A stretch of 64,000 nt of DNA from Xestospongia muta (taxonomy: Eukaryota > Porifera > Demospongiae > Haplosclerida > Petrosiidae): NCBI GenBank assembly GCA_963693285.1, contig OY848920.1, positions 374,501 through 438,500 of the forward strand, read 5' to 3'. Below are positions 12,030 through 24,058 of this stretch, one piece after another. The notes beneath the pieces are model-generated. The model was not told the DNA's origin and ran no database searches. It saw only the letters and a program-made list of their open reading frames with translations. The number at the start of each line of letters is the position of its first letter. Positions within the stretch are counted from its first letter, which is position 1. Both the position numbers and the translations under genes were made by a program.

Positions 12030-13077
12030 TTAGGACTTGTTCTGTAACTGACTCATCATTTTTCCACCAATATCTTTCAAAATCTGATCTCCTTGCTTTT
12101 GAAGAAAGTCACAAAGTTTTTGCAAATATTGAGTTGATCTACCATCATCATATTGTAACTGTCTTTGTATCTCATCAATTATATTACTAGCTTTATCATA
12201 TGATCTACCACTCATACTAGAAATATCTTTCCTAAGATTTGATGATATTAGTTCATCAGCTATGAGACCATTAACTATACGAAGAGGATCGGCTTCAAAG
12301 GCATCACAAAGTTTAGAAGAATGAGTTTGAAATATTTTAAATGGATTATGATTAACTAGAAAAGAAGAGATATAAATAACTCATGAAGTTAGTTACATTG
12401 CACTTATAGTATGTTCTATTTTAAATTAAGACAATGTTAAGTGTGTAACATACTTCACAATATAATGATGACCTCCATTAATTAATAGTACTATTGTATA
12501 TAACATTATACCTTTGTCCTGTTGAGATGGAACATGAACTCTTTTCTCAGTAGAAGTGGTAACTGTGACATGATAAGGAAATAGAACAAGTAATTATAAA
12601 ATAATTCATGACAATACTAATTATATAAGTTATTTATATTGAACACTAGATAGTTCAAATATGTCAGTATCAGGTATATAAATGTTTACTTATACATATG
12701 GTCATTGGAAGAGAATTAAGTGATAGACAACTTTCACTATAACTATAAACATGATAGAAAATATTTCACTTACTACAAGATGTCCTCAGTGCCTTTTCAT
12801 ACTCATGGGCAACTGTGTTTTCTTCAATGACTCCTTTTCTCAAACCCTCTATAATTTGTTTTCTGGTAGCATGAGGGTTGGTATCTAACCACAACTGAAA
12901 CATTTTTGATGTTTTGTAAGTTGAATCCTCTGGTGATTTTTGAATATCATTTAACTTCTTAACATCCAGTTTCAGCATAATTCCTAACTGATACCATTTA
13001 CTACCAATGTGAATATGTTCACATAGTTCATCAAGAGTTGGTTTCTCTTCAAATATATCTTCTCTTCTTGCAGCCAT
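12030..13077 (-). CDS. small Death-CARD adaptor-like protein
   Basis: Three exons (12774-13077, 12512-12562, 12030-12355) give 681 bases and 226 aa. Both introns are phase 1. ATG at 13077 (MAARREDIFEEKPTLDELCE) is preferred over the upstream MLLLNN start because the copy at 33330 lacks the latter. Residues 1-101 are a Death domain (SKWYQLGIMLKLDVKKLNDI), 102-118 a short linker, and 119-226 a CARD-like helical domain (FQTHSSKLCDAFEADPLRIV) ending in a stop. A two-domain Death/CARD protein is the expected form of an adaptor; vertebrate RAIDD/CRADD has the same pair in the opposite order. It lies 320 bases downstream of a ZU5-UPA-Death tail, an arrangement repeated twice more in this window. A partnership with that protein is inferred. 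This is the only copy here without a lesion. Confidence 0.85.
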
Positions 13078-13097
13078 ATTGTTTAGTAAGAGCACTA

Positions 13098-13115
13098 TGA
13101 CACACCCACTGATGT
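13098..13115 (-). promoter_or_regulatory. conserved CACCC-box motif upstream of the adaptor
   Basis: Gene-strand sequence CATCAGTGGGTGTGTCA, about 20-40 bases before the ATG at 13077. It is shared, with one to three changes, by the copies at 26433 and 33350 and by the multi-domain genes at 3051 and 18990. Confidence 0.4.
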
Positions 13116-13399
13116 TGGATTACTGACCACATGTTAAAGAGATTCATAACCCTTAACTATAATATTATAATATAAATTGTACATATAGATGTTATAAACA
13201 ATGATAATTAACTAAAAATTATATTTATTTTAAAAAGAAACTCCAAAAATGGATGTTGTAAATGTACATAAATTGTTTAAACAATAAGAAACCATGTTAT
13301 CATATATTATGATGTTTAGTATGAAAAAATGTGGTGCACGGTTTATAATAGATAAAATCAATTTACCTAAATGTTATTGTCATAATAAAAATTGTTCTG

Positions 13400-16300
13400 T
13401 CAGTTAGGCAGCCCTAGGTGTTCACGTATCTCATCAGCTTTTGCTCTGTTATTAACAATATTGCCACCAATAGCATCAATCACTGTTTGCCAGGTAACAG
13501 GAGATGACTGAGTTGTTACCCAGGAGTGTATTACGTTTGTCAGCCTAACTGTATTGTTTTCACTATTTTGTCTGAATCCTTCTAAGGTGTTGTGGGATAC
13601 ATTTAGAGCTGTACCAATTCTGAACCAATCACTGTCAATATTAGCTAATAGATTTAGCAACTCATTTTCGTCAGGACGGGTACTTAAGATAGCTAAAATA
13701 AATAGACATAAAAATATTAACATATGACTATATATGAATAAACTTCCATCATGTACATAATATAGTCATTGCATGTATGAATTGTATTGTATGTAATTAT
13801 ACTTGCTGCAGACTTATACAGTAATAATTGTTAATCAGGTACTTACTTTGTGTGTTGTCTTATGCATTTTAAGAAGTTTGTTGCTACTTTTTTTCAAATG
13901 AAACAATTTCATTCATGATATTACTATAAGCTAGTACACTATACTTATACTAAAATCAAATGACATTGCTTTATTTGAATCCATTGTGGTGCTAGATGTA
14001 TATATACAAACCTGTATTTGACTGTTTAACATCTTGAACTTCTTGTTCACTAGCTGATAAATCTAGAGTGAAAATATAGATAGTTAGTTAGTTGTACATC
14101 CTACTTTATATTATGCTTGACAAAGAATAATAATGAACACTCACTGTTTAGCTTTGCCAATGAAATATTAATAGAAATTTTGGGTTGATTTTCAACTGAT
14201 TTGTGATCCGTAGTTTGAATACCCTCAATGGTTACTGTACATTGAATTAGTTCATTTGTGGAAGAATGAGCACTAATTAGCACAGGAATGTATGGAGGAT
14301 CATCACTTTCTGACTCATTAAAGTCATCAACATCTTTTTTATTAATCTGGGATTAAAACAAAACATTATAAAATCAGATGCTAATTTCTGTTTGACAAAT
14401 GCATCCATCCTTTAATCAACTTACTACAGGTGGAGTAGCTCAGGTGTCACTTTCCAACCATGAATTGTGCTATCATCAGGAAACTCAGATAACTTTAGCT
14501 GATTTTCAGTAAAACAAAATCTGCGATAAGAATGCATTTCTCCAAATTCATTTGACTTTAAAGCTTTAACATGCTAAAAGCATATAAACATATGCACGTT
14601 ATAAAAAACATAAAAGAAATACCTTTGAGTACATAGTATCAGGAGTAACAACATAGTTTAGATAACGTTTCCTATGCCCCATATTTTTGTAATAAACATA
14701 CTCTTTGTAGTAGATGTTAGGAATCTTGGCAGCTATATTTGTTTCAAGTAAAGTTTAGACAAGATATATCAAACCTTACTTGATCTAACACCTAATGCTA
14801 AAAGTCCAGAAGCAACAGCTCCTGCAACAGCCCCTCCTACTCCAAAAGTAGCACCACCAACAAGTACAGCTGCACCAATTACTACTATAGCAAATAATGA
14901 AAACTTATTTAAAGATATAGTGCCATATTGAGTCTGTGAAGGGAATGACCCTCCTGGTAAATATTCAAATTTGAATGGTGGGCCAGATTTGGCAACAACA
15001 AAACTTAAGTATTGTGTCTGTCTCTCATCAATGATTTCAGCACAATGCTCTAACTCAACAGTAACATAGTCATTGAGCTCACAAGAATTGGCTATCGATA
15101 TGTAGCACACACCACTGACAAGCTTGCTATCTTCTGGAAATACAAACTTGCCACCCCACAATCCTTGAGCTGCTACTTCATAAACAGACTCTGTTGGTTT
15201 TATGACCATTGCAGGAATGATAAGTCTCAGCCCACATTCATCTACAGTTAATTCATGATCAGAATCAGCATTGTAGAGACAAATTTTCTTTCCTACTGTC
15301 ACCATTCCTTTTAATAAGTCTAAAAATGCTCATGTTACTTCAGTATAAGACATATAATGTTGTTACCTGATATGTTTGGGCTATTCCAGTGATCACACTG
15401 GATACATTTCTCATCAGAATCTATAGACACCTGCAATTGCACATTCGCTTTGCCTTGTATATCAAGTAGACCTATATAATTTAAAGACTATGTAAGTTTT
15501 GTTATATTATGTTTGATCTTGTAAATCACTGTCATGGCTTTATCGCCATCATTGCAACCATAAAAGAAGTAATTGCAAACATGAGTTACATTAAGAAGAA
15601 AATAATACATTCACAGTATTATATTAATCATTTCAGAATTAAGTGCAATTCTTTCATTTGTCTTTATTTAATGACTCACTTTCTTTTGGCTTTACAATAT
15701 TTCTCATGTTGTCTAATTGTGAAAATGTTGTTTTGTTCATTTTTTTAATTGTTGTTAACTCAGTCTCTATATACAAGAGAGTATAAGACAATACACAACA
15801 TGTGATTACTTCAATGTTGCAAAGTATTTACCTTCTTTTGTTTTTAACAATGATCTCAAATCATCAATCTCCTTTTGTTTCTGTTCTGACTTTTCCATTT
15901 CAGACTTCAATTCCTCATCAGTACTAGCTACATGTAATAGAATACAATGAAACAATAAAACATTATGACTTTATATAGCTTGTTTTGTTTTTAACAGTGA
16001 TATCTAATCATCACCTCTCTGTCTTTCTTCTCTCCTTGTTTCTATATACAAGTATTTGTGTAACTATTATGTAACTGTCAGCTATTAATTTTGGGAGATT
16101 TATGTAAAGTTAATATAGCAAACTTTATGAATGCAATTTTATAATATATCTATTAATTATATAGTAGGATGTGACATAATGATGACAAATACATGACCAC
16201 AACATTAGTTACCTTTCAAGATCTCTGTTAACTTCTCCATCTTGTGGTCTTGCTCTAAAGCTAATTTGGTTGCTTCTTTATGTGTCTTTGTATAAGATGA

Positions 16301-18977
16301 ATGATGCCCTTGAAAAAGTAAAAAAATTACTAATTACAACCTCATCGGTAACTACAACATAATAAATATATATCAATACAATATTTTGCTATATTGACTA
16401 AGATGACAATAATAGACTTGCCCCCTCTAATGACACGAATCTGTACATTCTCTTCAACTGACTCAGCAATAATATCATGTATATCTTGTAATGTGTAGTT
16501 AGTAGGATCCCAGTCTAAGACAAAATCGGCTGTCTCACATTTGAGAAGAGAATGACTTTTGCTTTCTTTTAAAGTTTCATCTAGAAAAGGTTTTATTTTC
16601 TTGCAAAATGACCGAACAACATCTTTGTATGCTTGTATATGCGTCTGTGCTTCTTTGATATCAAAACGTTTCACAATACCCTCCAGACAACTGATATCAA
16701 TCAGTGTACAATGATCACGTACAACATCTAAGACATCATCAATGGACTTTGAATGAGTTATTTCAGTTTCAAGGTGAGGATAACTATCAGCAAAAAAACA
16801 CATCAATTCATCCAGAGGTGGAGGACTTTTGTTAATTGCTTCTCGGATTTTGTTAAAAGCTATTCCAAACTTTGTTCGGATTGACCCAAATGCAGAGTCT
16901 AACCTTCGAGGAATTGGAATAGGTTTTAAAACTTTATCTATACATTAAAAATAATTTAAATGGATGTTAATTCTCTCCCAGTACTTACCTAATCTTTGAC
17001 TTCCTTCACTACTTCCAGTATATTCTACTTGTATGTCATAGTCAGGAAATGCTTTACCTATTAAAATAGATTTATAACAAAAGTAAAGTCTATGTCAGTA
17101 CTCACGACAATCCTGTATGATAGCATTAGCACATGGTACATTGCTAGTTTGTTTTAACAGTACACTAGCAAAGACCTCAAGATTATGATAGTTGGTATGT
17201 ACTGCATGACGTACAGCTTGTAATAGGACAAATAGTGCATTTTCTTCAGATTGAGAACATAGCTTTAATACTTCATTAGGAATAACACCCTCATCATGTA
17301 GTAATTGTGCTATCCTAACAGGATATTTAAGACATTGAGAGAGAGTGCCATAATGACAACGTAAAATGTCACTGGCTATAGAATCTTGCACTAGAAATAG
17401 AATTTACTAAGTATATATCGACTATTATACATTTACCATTAGAATCAGATGTTGTTTCTAAATCAAGCTTCTCCTTTTTTGGTTTTAATTCCTCATCAGA
17501 TATCTCTTTGTCTTTTCGTAGTCGTTTTCTTGTATTTGAAGTACTTAACTCTGTCATCTCATGAGATTGCTAAGCAACAACATGTACATTGATTTTACGA
17601 ACAACATTGCTACTATCAACCTGATATTCCAAGTCCTCCATTGTATGATCAGATTCTATACCCTCCATTGAGACACTAATAGCTTGATATTGATGAATAC
17701 TATGACCTGTCATTGCTATCTCTTGTACTGATGTCATCTGATCATCTGGACACTTTTGAACTAAGAAAAAAGTAGCAATTGTACAGTAAGTTAGTGAGTA
17801 AAATGTTTACCATATTCACTGATAATTTTCCGAGCTAGCGTTTTTGTTTCTTCAAACTTGGACAGTACTGTAGCTAACACCTTCAACGTCTTGTGATCTG
17901 AAGATATTGTTGTATGTATAACAGATAACAGAGTTGTCTTCTTCTCATCTGGAGACCCTTGCAATGACTCCATCTCATCAAGTGTTTCTTCACTGATTCA
18001 TCTCTCACTAAATAAGAGTTGGGACACTTTCACAGGATTGATTAGACACTGTGACATCTCTCCAATAAAACTTTGGAGAGTATCTTCCTTCACTAATGAA
18101 CAAACACATAAAACCACTAACTAAATCAATAATTGTTATATCATCTTACCTTTAGTTAAATGTTGACGTATTTCATTAGCCTTCTTGATATTATTAACAA
18201 TAGGACCCTTGATGGCATCAATCACTGTTTCCCAGGTAAGAAGATGTGACTCAGTAGTGGTTAGCCAGTTATAAATAACTTGAGCCAGCTTATATTTTTT
18301 ATTCTTTGTACTACTCATTAAACCATCAAAAATACTGTGAGGAACTTTGAGACTTATCCCAATCTCATACCACATGTCACTAATATCAGCTAATACAATG
18401 AGTAGTTCATGTTCCGTGGGAATCTTTTTCAGAAGATCTGAAATATCTAAATGTAGTAAGATGTTAAAAGGAACAACAATTATATTGAGTCATGTAACTT
18501 ACCTAGTTGTTGAGTTTGAGGCAGTATGTGTGGATGAGATTGAAGAATAGGACTTGTTCCTGTACCTGGAATATCCATTCCTATAATAAGAATAGTACAT
18601 AAACAAACTAGTAATATAACATTTATAACTTGATGTACATGTAAAAAGTTCTTGTACTCACTAGTAGGGAGACTACTGGATTTTCTCAAAGTCTGCTCAT
18701 ACTCATGAGCAACGGTGATTTCTTCCATTTTCAAAGCATCTACCACTTGTCTTCTGGTAGCATCAGGTTTGGTATCTAACCACAACTCAAACATTTTTAC
18801 TGTTTTATATGTGGAGTCATCTGGTGGCTTGTGAATATCTTCCAACTTCTTACTGTCCAGTTTCAACTGAATTCCCAACTGATACCATTTACTACCAATA
18901 CGAATATGTTCACATAATTCATCAAGTGTTGGTTTCTCTTCTATTATCTCTTCAAAAGATAGGTTTCTTGTAGCCAT
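13400..18977 (-). pseudogene. Death-Death-CARD-CARD-X-coil-ZU5-UPA-Death gene with three lesions
   Basis: Exons: 18662-18977, 18503-18580, 18150-18437, 17811-18092, 17621-17760, 17437-17569, 17106-17390, 16989-17057, X exon ending at 16937, several coil exons (16213-16308, about 15834-15925, 15686-15765), 15367-15470, ZU5 14780-15319, UPA 14623-14732, 14425-14573, 14145-14346, 14012-14062, Death 13400-13692. Order: two Death domains, two CARD-like domains split by a basic linker (RKRLRKDKE), X, coil, ZU5, glycine-rich hydrophobic segment, UPA, Death (DWFRIGTALNV). Three lesions: TGT to TGA at 17998-18000 in the first CARD-like exon; loss of the second half of X after KSIIVI; and a one-base deletion in UPA exon 14425-14573 (149 rather than 3n bases). 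The exon framework is otherwise clean, so decay looks recent, or the 3' half may be used from another start. Confidence 0.65.
14780..15319 (-). other. ZU5 domain exon with glycine-rich hydrophobic tail
   Basis: This 540-base exon has phase 1 at both ends. It holds a ZU5 domain (GMVTVGKKICLY, ECGLRLIIPAMVIKP, GLWGGKFVFPEDSKL) and closes with the strand YGTISLNKFSLFAIV. The F-S pair (14898-14903) sits where FIIND domains of NLRP1 and CARD8 are cut between Phe and Ser. About 35 residues of Gly/Ala/Val follow (GGATFGVGGAVAGAVASG), enough to span a membrane. The preceding exon carries CIQCDHW. Autoproteolysis and membrane insertion are inferences. Confidence 0.7.
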
Positions 18978-18989
18978 TGCTTCTTTGTA

Positions 18990-19007
18990 AGGTGACACAC
19001 CCAGCGA
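18990..19007 (-). promoter_or_regulatory. conserved CACCC-box motif
   Basis: Gene-strand CGCTGGGTGTGTCACC directly upstream of the ATG at 18977; same block as at 3051, 13098, 26433 and 33350. Confidence 0.4.
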
Positions 19008-19050
19008 ATTTGGTGACCTTTGGGTGGGGCTAGTCTGCTAAGTTCGCATA

Positions 19051-19058
19051 TTCAACTA
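19051..19058. repeat. 8-bp target-site duplication, left copy
   Basis: TTCAACTA is present on both sides of the element (19051-19058 and 21026-21033) and once only in the uninterrupted paralogous site near 3113-3122. If the terminal A is counted as part of the element, the duplication is 6 bp. Confidence 0.85.
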
Positions 19059-19202
19059 TTAGTCTCGTCCCCAGACCTACACGCAAGCTTAAAGTAGGTC
19101 TGGTCACACGGCTTGAGTTTTGTGTCCCCAGTAAGGAATGTGGCGCGGGTGTTGGTATGCAATTAGAGGTAGTGTGAAATATGAATATTATCAAATTGAA
19201 GT

Positions 19203-20602
19203 ATGTGTGAAAGTGAATGCATGGCTACTCTTCATGAAATCTGCTACTCCTGCTGCTCTGACCTAAGCAGTAAACACAAAGATCGTGTTATTATAAGAAA
19301 CAAGAACGACGAATATTCTTGTCTATACTCCATAGTTGTAGATGTGCTAAGGAATGAGAAACTTGAAATGGAACCAGAGAAGATTCACCAAAAAATAGAC
19401 AGTCTTTTGTAAATCTTGCTGAAGAACTCTCAATAGATATTCAAATGCACTGAAGACAATTGAGCCATTGAAGAATCGGATAAAACTTCTGTCCCTGAAT
19501 GAGTTTAGTATTGATTATGACATCCATTTTTATCAGCCAAAAACAAACAAACATTGTGTTAATCATCTGGGTCAACTTTTGAATAAGCAAGAGTAGACTG
19601 ACCTCACTGTCATGCATGATAGGTGTAAAAAGGTTAAAATTATGTTGCCATAATTACAATTACCTTTTTGTAGAAAAGAGCTAGAGACGCAGAAGTCATT
19701 ATTTTGCAGACTTCACCCAAAAAAATAACACCTGACCCTCCTTTAGAATTTCATAATACAACTCAGGTATCATCTCAGTCAATTTTTGAAGATGTAAGAG
19801 CAGACACCGCTTAATATCATGTGCCACAAGTAAAACAACATTATAAATTATAAATAAATGATAGGAAAATCAATATTACTTTTTGCTATAGAAACGAAGT
19901 AGAAATAATGAAGATGTTGCTGTGGTGACTCCTCCTAAAAAGAGGACAATCCTCCTGAGGAATCATATACACCTCTGGTAAGATACTTAGTTTTAAGTGT
20001 TGGTAAAGTCTTACAACATAGAAAGTTATTGAAAATATTGAGATTACTTGTGTACAAACTCCTCAAAGAAAAATCTTGAGTCCATTCATGAACTCAACTA
20101 AGAGAGCCCATGATGACTTTCTAAAAGAAAATCAACACTCACCCTGAGTCGCTGTGAGTTTTGTGTGTGCATGCATAGACTAGTTATATTGCTATTTTAC
20201 AGGTTTTAGTTGGATATCAGTCTAAGCCAAAAGTGTCAGAGCTTAGTAATTCCTTAAAAAGGGTTGGAAAAAATTTCATTTGAGGCAAGCGGCTATCTAT
20301 TGCTAGATGAGTAATGGAGAATCCCACACTAAGGGAACACATTTTTAGTCTTGTTGCCATTGAACTAAAAAATGAGATGAAAATGTTAACATCTGATAAG
20401 CATTCATCAATTTTACAAATGAAAACAAAAAAAATTGGAAAGATTCACATGGGAACGTGTGTGGTTGGAGATTGAAACCCATTGTCCAGCACTCACTACT
20501 ATAATGAAAGAATGTTTACCTGCTGTAGTCTTAAAGAAAGACATGACTGTCCCATCACTCTGTGTGTGTGCTAGCACTCAGCAGATATCCCAATCTCAAT
20601 AA
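19203..20602 (+). pseudogene. decayed multi-exon gene of the transposon
   Basis: The first open piece (19203-19412, 69 aa) has a C-x-x-C pair (CYSCCSDLSSKHKDRV). Later pieces are TPPKKR near 19940, TPQRKILSPFMNSTKRAHDD near 20058-20120, MENPTLREHIFSLVAIEL from 20313, and, after a frame change, LERFTWERVWLEIETHCPAL from 20435 to a stop at 20600-20602. Separate reading frames with AG/GT-like borders suggest exons plus indels. It resembles uncharacterised transposon-borne proteins of sponges and cnidarians as recalled, with no named domain. A transposase or accessory role is unproven. Confidence 0.5.
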
Positions 20603-20632
20603 AAAATTTTTTATGATCCATCATTAATGCAA

Positions 20633-20854
20633 CTAGTGGTGATACACATAATACAATTGATAACCCTTTAACATTACGAATACGATCATAAACCTTTGGT
20701 AGAATGGAATAGCATGTGACTTCCCATATCCGCTTGGAAGACAACAGAAAACATCATTCCCAGAAATAAATGCACTAATTACTTCTTTTTGTTTCTCTTT
20801 TAGAGTAAATCCAAATTCTTTGGCAACTTCATCGACAACGTTTGCAGTAGACAT
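20633..20854 (-). pseudogene. RecQ-like helicase N-terminal fragment inside the transposon
   Basis: From ATG at 20854 the reading includes FGFTLKEKQKEVISAFISGN followed by DVFCCLPSGYGKS. This is the start of a RecQ/DEAD-type helicase with a Walker A-like PSGYGKS. The match lasts about 55 residues, then the sequence turns to filler. It converges with the plus-strand gene. It may be a captured host exon or the first exon of an element-borne helicase. Confidence 0.6.
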
Positions 20855-21033
20855 ATCTTAACACTTTCAAAGTTCACACACACTTCAATTTGATGATATT
20901 CATATTTCACACTACCTCTAATTGCATACCAACACCCGCGCCACATTCCTGACTGGGGACACAAAACTCAAGCCGTGTGACCAGACCTACTTTAAGCTTG
21001 CGTGTAGGTCTGGGGACGAGACTAATTCAACTA

Positions 21034-21370
21034 TATATCAAATCATAGATAGTAGACTCTATTATCTATCATCAACTTGTTGTTAGTGTTCATAATTATA
21101 ACAGTGTGTTTAAATATTATTGTCAATGACCTCATTTGATGTATCTGTCAATCTGTCTTTCCTTTCATATGGGTGTGTTCAAAATATTAATTATGTAGGT
21201 GTGGTCATATATTCACGTTAATAGCCCCACCCAGTTTATAAATCTTGTTACATTAATTATATTATTAAAGAGATTGTCAAAGTTGATGAAGTTAGCATTT
21301 ATTACAAGTCTTGATCAATACTCCTATTAATAACAGTAAATATTAGTTAATTTTATCATAAATAATTGTA
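21034..21370. other. duplicated spacer, right part
   Basis: Continues the copy of 3123-3467 interrupted by the transposon. No coding signal. At 21370 the similarity stops and a BCAS2-like exon begins. Confidence 0.7.
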
Positions 21371-21371
21371 C

Positions 21372-21978
21372 CTTTCTTTAGTTTGTGATCTAAGGTAGTC
21401 CATTTCTTTTTGTAATTTGAGACATTCTTTCTCAATTTCAAAATTTTTATAAACTAAAGTAGTCCAACTAAATAAAAGAAAATAGATTACATTATAATAA
21501 TGATCACTCTATTAAATTATTATCTATCCATTCTTACTGGTTATTCAAGTCCGATAGTTGTGTTCCTACATTGGTTTGTTCCCTTTTTTGTTCCCAATTC
21601 ACTTCTTGTACATGATTCCTATCAGATAATTAATGATGACATCATTATGACATCACTCGCTTTAATGATTGTAATACTTTTGTTTCCCTATCTACCATAT
21701 GGGAAAGAGCCCTAATTAAATGGGAGTGGCAGTGGGTGTGGTTAGTATACAGTCCACCCACTTACTCATTATGTAATTTCCATTCATTGCTTCCATATTG
21801 AGATAACAATTCCAAATTAATAATCCTATAGTCATATGACAACCAATGTAAGTCACATGACATAGATCACACCCACCTTCCATTTTGATGTTCCAATTGA
21901 GCATAAGAATTATTCACACAATCTTGCCACGCCCCCACATCATTCTTCTGAGCGGCACCAGGTTGAGGTAACTCATAC
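21372..21978 (-). pseudogene. BCAS2: partial BCAS2/SPF27 (spliceosome subunit) copy lacking its N-terminus
   Basis: Exons 21877-21978, 21766-21825, about 21661-21711, 21538-21618 and 21372-21467. They read [77 protein letters not shown] and VYKNFEIEKECLKLQKEMDY. These align in order with BCAS2/SPF27, a Prp19-complex (NTC) protein, from its ELP..GQKND..AWQ segment to the C-terminal coiled coil. The two N-terminal exons are missing. The donor after ALSHMV has become GC (intact GTAAGT at 53050). A partial, probably dead duplicate retaining introns, so not a retrocopy. Confidence 0.8.
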
Positions 21979-21989
21979 CTATAAACAAA

Positions 21990-22821
21990 CACACAATCCA
22001 TAGATACATAAAATTGTAATAAATATGAGGAAAATATGGAGTAGACAAACAACAGCTCAGTCAATAATAAAACACTATAGTCTTAATATTACTCTCCAAT
22101 CAACTCCATTATAGTAGAGACTGGAGAACATCTGTTTGACTTTAGTATTGTTTAAATGATGTTCAGTCTCATCAACTATACCAATGGTGATATGTACAGT
22201 TATAGTAATATAATGACAACAGTTATATACCAAACAAAAGAAATACAGAAGGTACTCATGTAATTTTAAATAATTACCATTTTAATCATGACAGACTGTC
22301 TAGTTCTACTGACATTTCTTTCCATTAGTTCAAAAAGATTTAAGAAAAAAACATGTTGTGTTGCCCAAACGATTCCTCCTCACTCACCCACTGGAGCTTC
22401 CACTTAGGCTCCAGGATTCCCTGCTATTGCTAGCTAGGACCACCACCATAGCCTGGTAACCCTCGTCCAAAGACAAGGTAATCCTGGCTGGAACTCCGCC
22501 CTCACTTCAAACCAGCTGTACAGGATTCAAGCTCTGTGGGGTGTCTAAGCAGTCATTGTCAGTTGAAACCGGGCCTACAATACATCAGACCTTATCACAT
22601 TTAAAGGGAGACTACCAGCCATATCCTAGTCCGCCTTTTATAACTTTTGGTTACGTATAGTCTATACTATCTATGGTGGGATATATGAATATTCTGGCCA
22701 CACCCATCATGTTAAGGACATTCATAACCCACATAAAATGGATATATATGAGTCATTAATTTAAAAAAATGTTAATTAGTTAATTTTTTTGAAGCAGTAC
22801 AAAAATTATAAATGGAGCTGA
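21990..22821. other. gene-free stretch with a GC-richer unclassified block
   Basis: No exon was recognised. Positions 22360-22610 are clearly GC-richer than the surroundings and contain the hairpin CTGGAGCTTCCACTTAGGCTCCAG. The composition suggests an inserted element, perhaps an LTR or SINE-like piece, but no end repeats were identified. Confidence 0.35.
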
Positions 22822-23500
22822 TCACTCAATGATGTTAAATTCTATAGTTATATCCAATTTTCTTTTAATGTTGTCGGTCCATTCTTTAGCTATGCAAATG
22901 GCTGCTTCTTTTGGTGGACCACCTTCATTAACTAAAGTCTGTAAAAACAACTCGCAGTGTTTCACTAATCTCTGATAATTGCATATGATGTCCATGCCTA
23001 ATTGGAATTCTGTCATAATGTCCTTAAAAGTTGGAGTTTCATCTGTCCTAAGCACTTTACTCAGAGTAGAGCACCATTGAGTAAGAACATCCTGTATGAT
23101 TCTTTTAATTTCTTTAAGATTATCACCAGTAATTATAGCTAGACTGTTCATTGATTCAGAATAATCATGTTTCTCCCTTTTCTGTTTTAACTCCTCTTCT
23201 GATATCTCTTCATCTTCTGAGATACCTTCAATTTTGCCTATAACAAAAGATGTTATGGATAATACACACATGAATATATCTCTATGTAAACGTTTCACTT
23301 ACTTTTTGCAGATCTTGGAACAGTACTTGCTACAGGGCTAAGGGATCGAATAATGCATATCTCATAATATGGTTCAATTCCTAATACTGGAACTTCATAA
23401 CAAAGTGCCTCGATCTCTTTTATATCAGATTTTTGATCTACAAACACATCTACCAAACATGATGGAGGCTGAGGATGATCAGTACTACCAAATTTGTATA
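22822..23500 (-). pseudogene. truncated tail of a ZU5-type gene: UPA-like exon and terminal helical exon
   Basis: Terminal exon 22822-23237 matches 44162-44656 closely but lacks 57 bases (19 codons, in frame) between LSKVLRT and the DIM segment, removing the helix with MYSHGLI. Upstream, 23303-23500 reads CLVDVFVDQKSDIKEIEALC and VPVLGIEPYYEI, a UPA-like exon. The rest of the gene is absent. The exon alone could be translated, but no start exon is visible. Confidence 0.6.
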
Positions 23501-23668
23501 TAGAGGTATAGAATAGTAATTGGGTAGTTACAGAGATATACTGATCACTTTCATGTTAAGGAGATTCATAAGCCACGAACAAAAGGCAATGCCATTATCT
23601 GTGCACATACCCTTTCACCCTAAGTATATACCATTGTAAAAATTAATGTGTTATTTTCACAACTAATT

Positions 23669-23823
23669 TGTACCTGATGAGTGGATTATGGAATTTAGAG
23701 TTTATGTAAATTACTCACTGTATAATTTGTTGATATATAATAGTACAACATACCAACAAATTACACAGTGAGTAATTTACATGAATTCTAGATTCCATAG
23801 TAATCCATCTATGTCAGGTGTTG
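23669..23823. repeat. fold-back repeat (hairpin, MITE-like)
   Basis: The arms TGTAAATTACTCACTGTATA and its complement flank a loop of about 20 bases. The pairing extends outward for about 65 bases per arm with a few mismatches (TGGATTATGGAAT against ATTCCATAGTAATCCA). No coding capacity. Confidence 0.75.
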
Positions 23824-24058
23824 AATAAGTAATACAATAATATCACATGCAGAGGCAACTCAAAGTCTGTAACAAAATATATAATAATTATGGTAATGGA
23901 TTGTCTGTAACTCTATAACATAACACTGATATATAAACATTGGACACTAGAAAGTCATTATCAGATATAGACTATACTTACCTGATTATAACACACTAAA
24001 TGTATGTACTGGTACAAGTAACTGTTTGTCAAATATGAATTAAAGGTATTTCACTTAC

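Larger units (their letters stand above)
19059..21025. mobile_element. 1967-bp DNA transposon with about 150-bp terminal inverted repeats
   Basis: The ends read TTAGTCTCGTCCCCAGACCT and its complement, and the inverted repeats stay nearly identical for about 150 bases (19059-19210 and 20870-21025). The duplicated spacer at 3070-3467 shows the site without the insertion. An 8-bp duplication fits hAT-, P- or Merlin-like transposition, but the superfamily is not settled. Inside are a decayed plus-strand multi-exon gene and a short minus-strand RecQ-like helicase start. With both frames broken this copy is non-autonomous. Confidence 0.9.

Noticed and set aside
15509..15748. Plus-strand frames with hydrophobic residues near coil exons (also 47576-47761, 62427-62615)
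   Set aside because: They repeat with the duplicated introns and overlap minus-strand coil exons; the hydrophobicity comes from AT-rich sequence.
22360..22610. tRNA or SINE in the GC-richer block
   Set aside because: No cloverleaf or A/B box arrangement could be made; it is left as unclassified.
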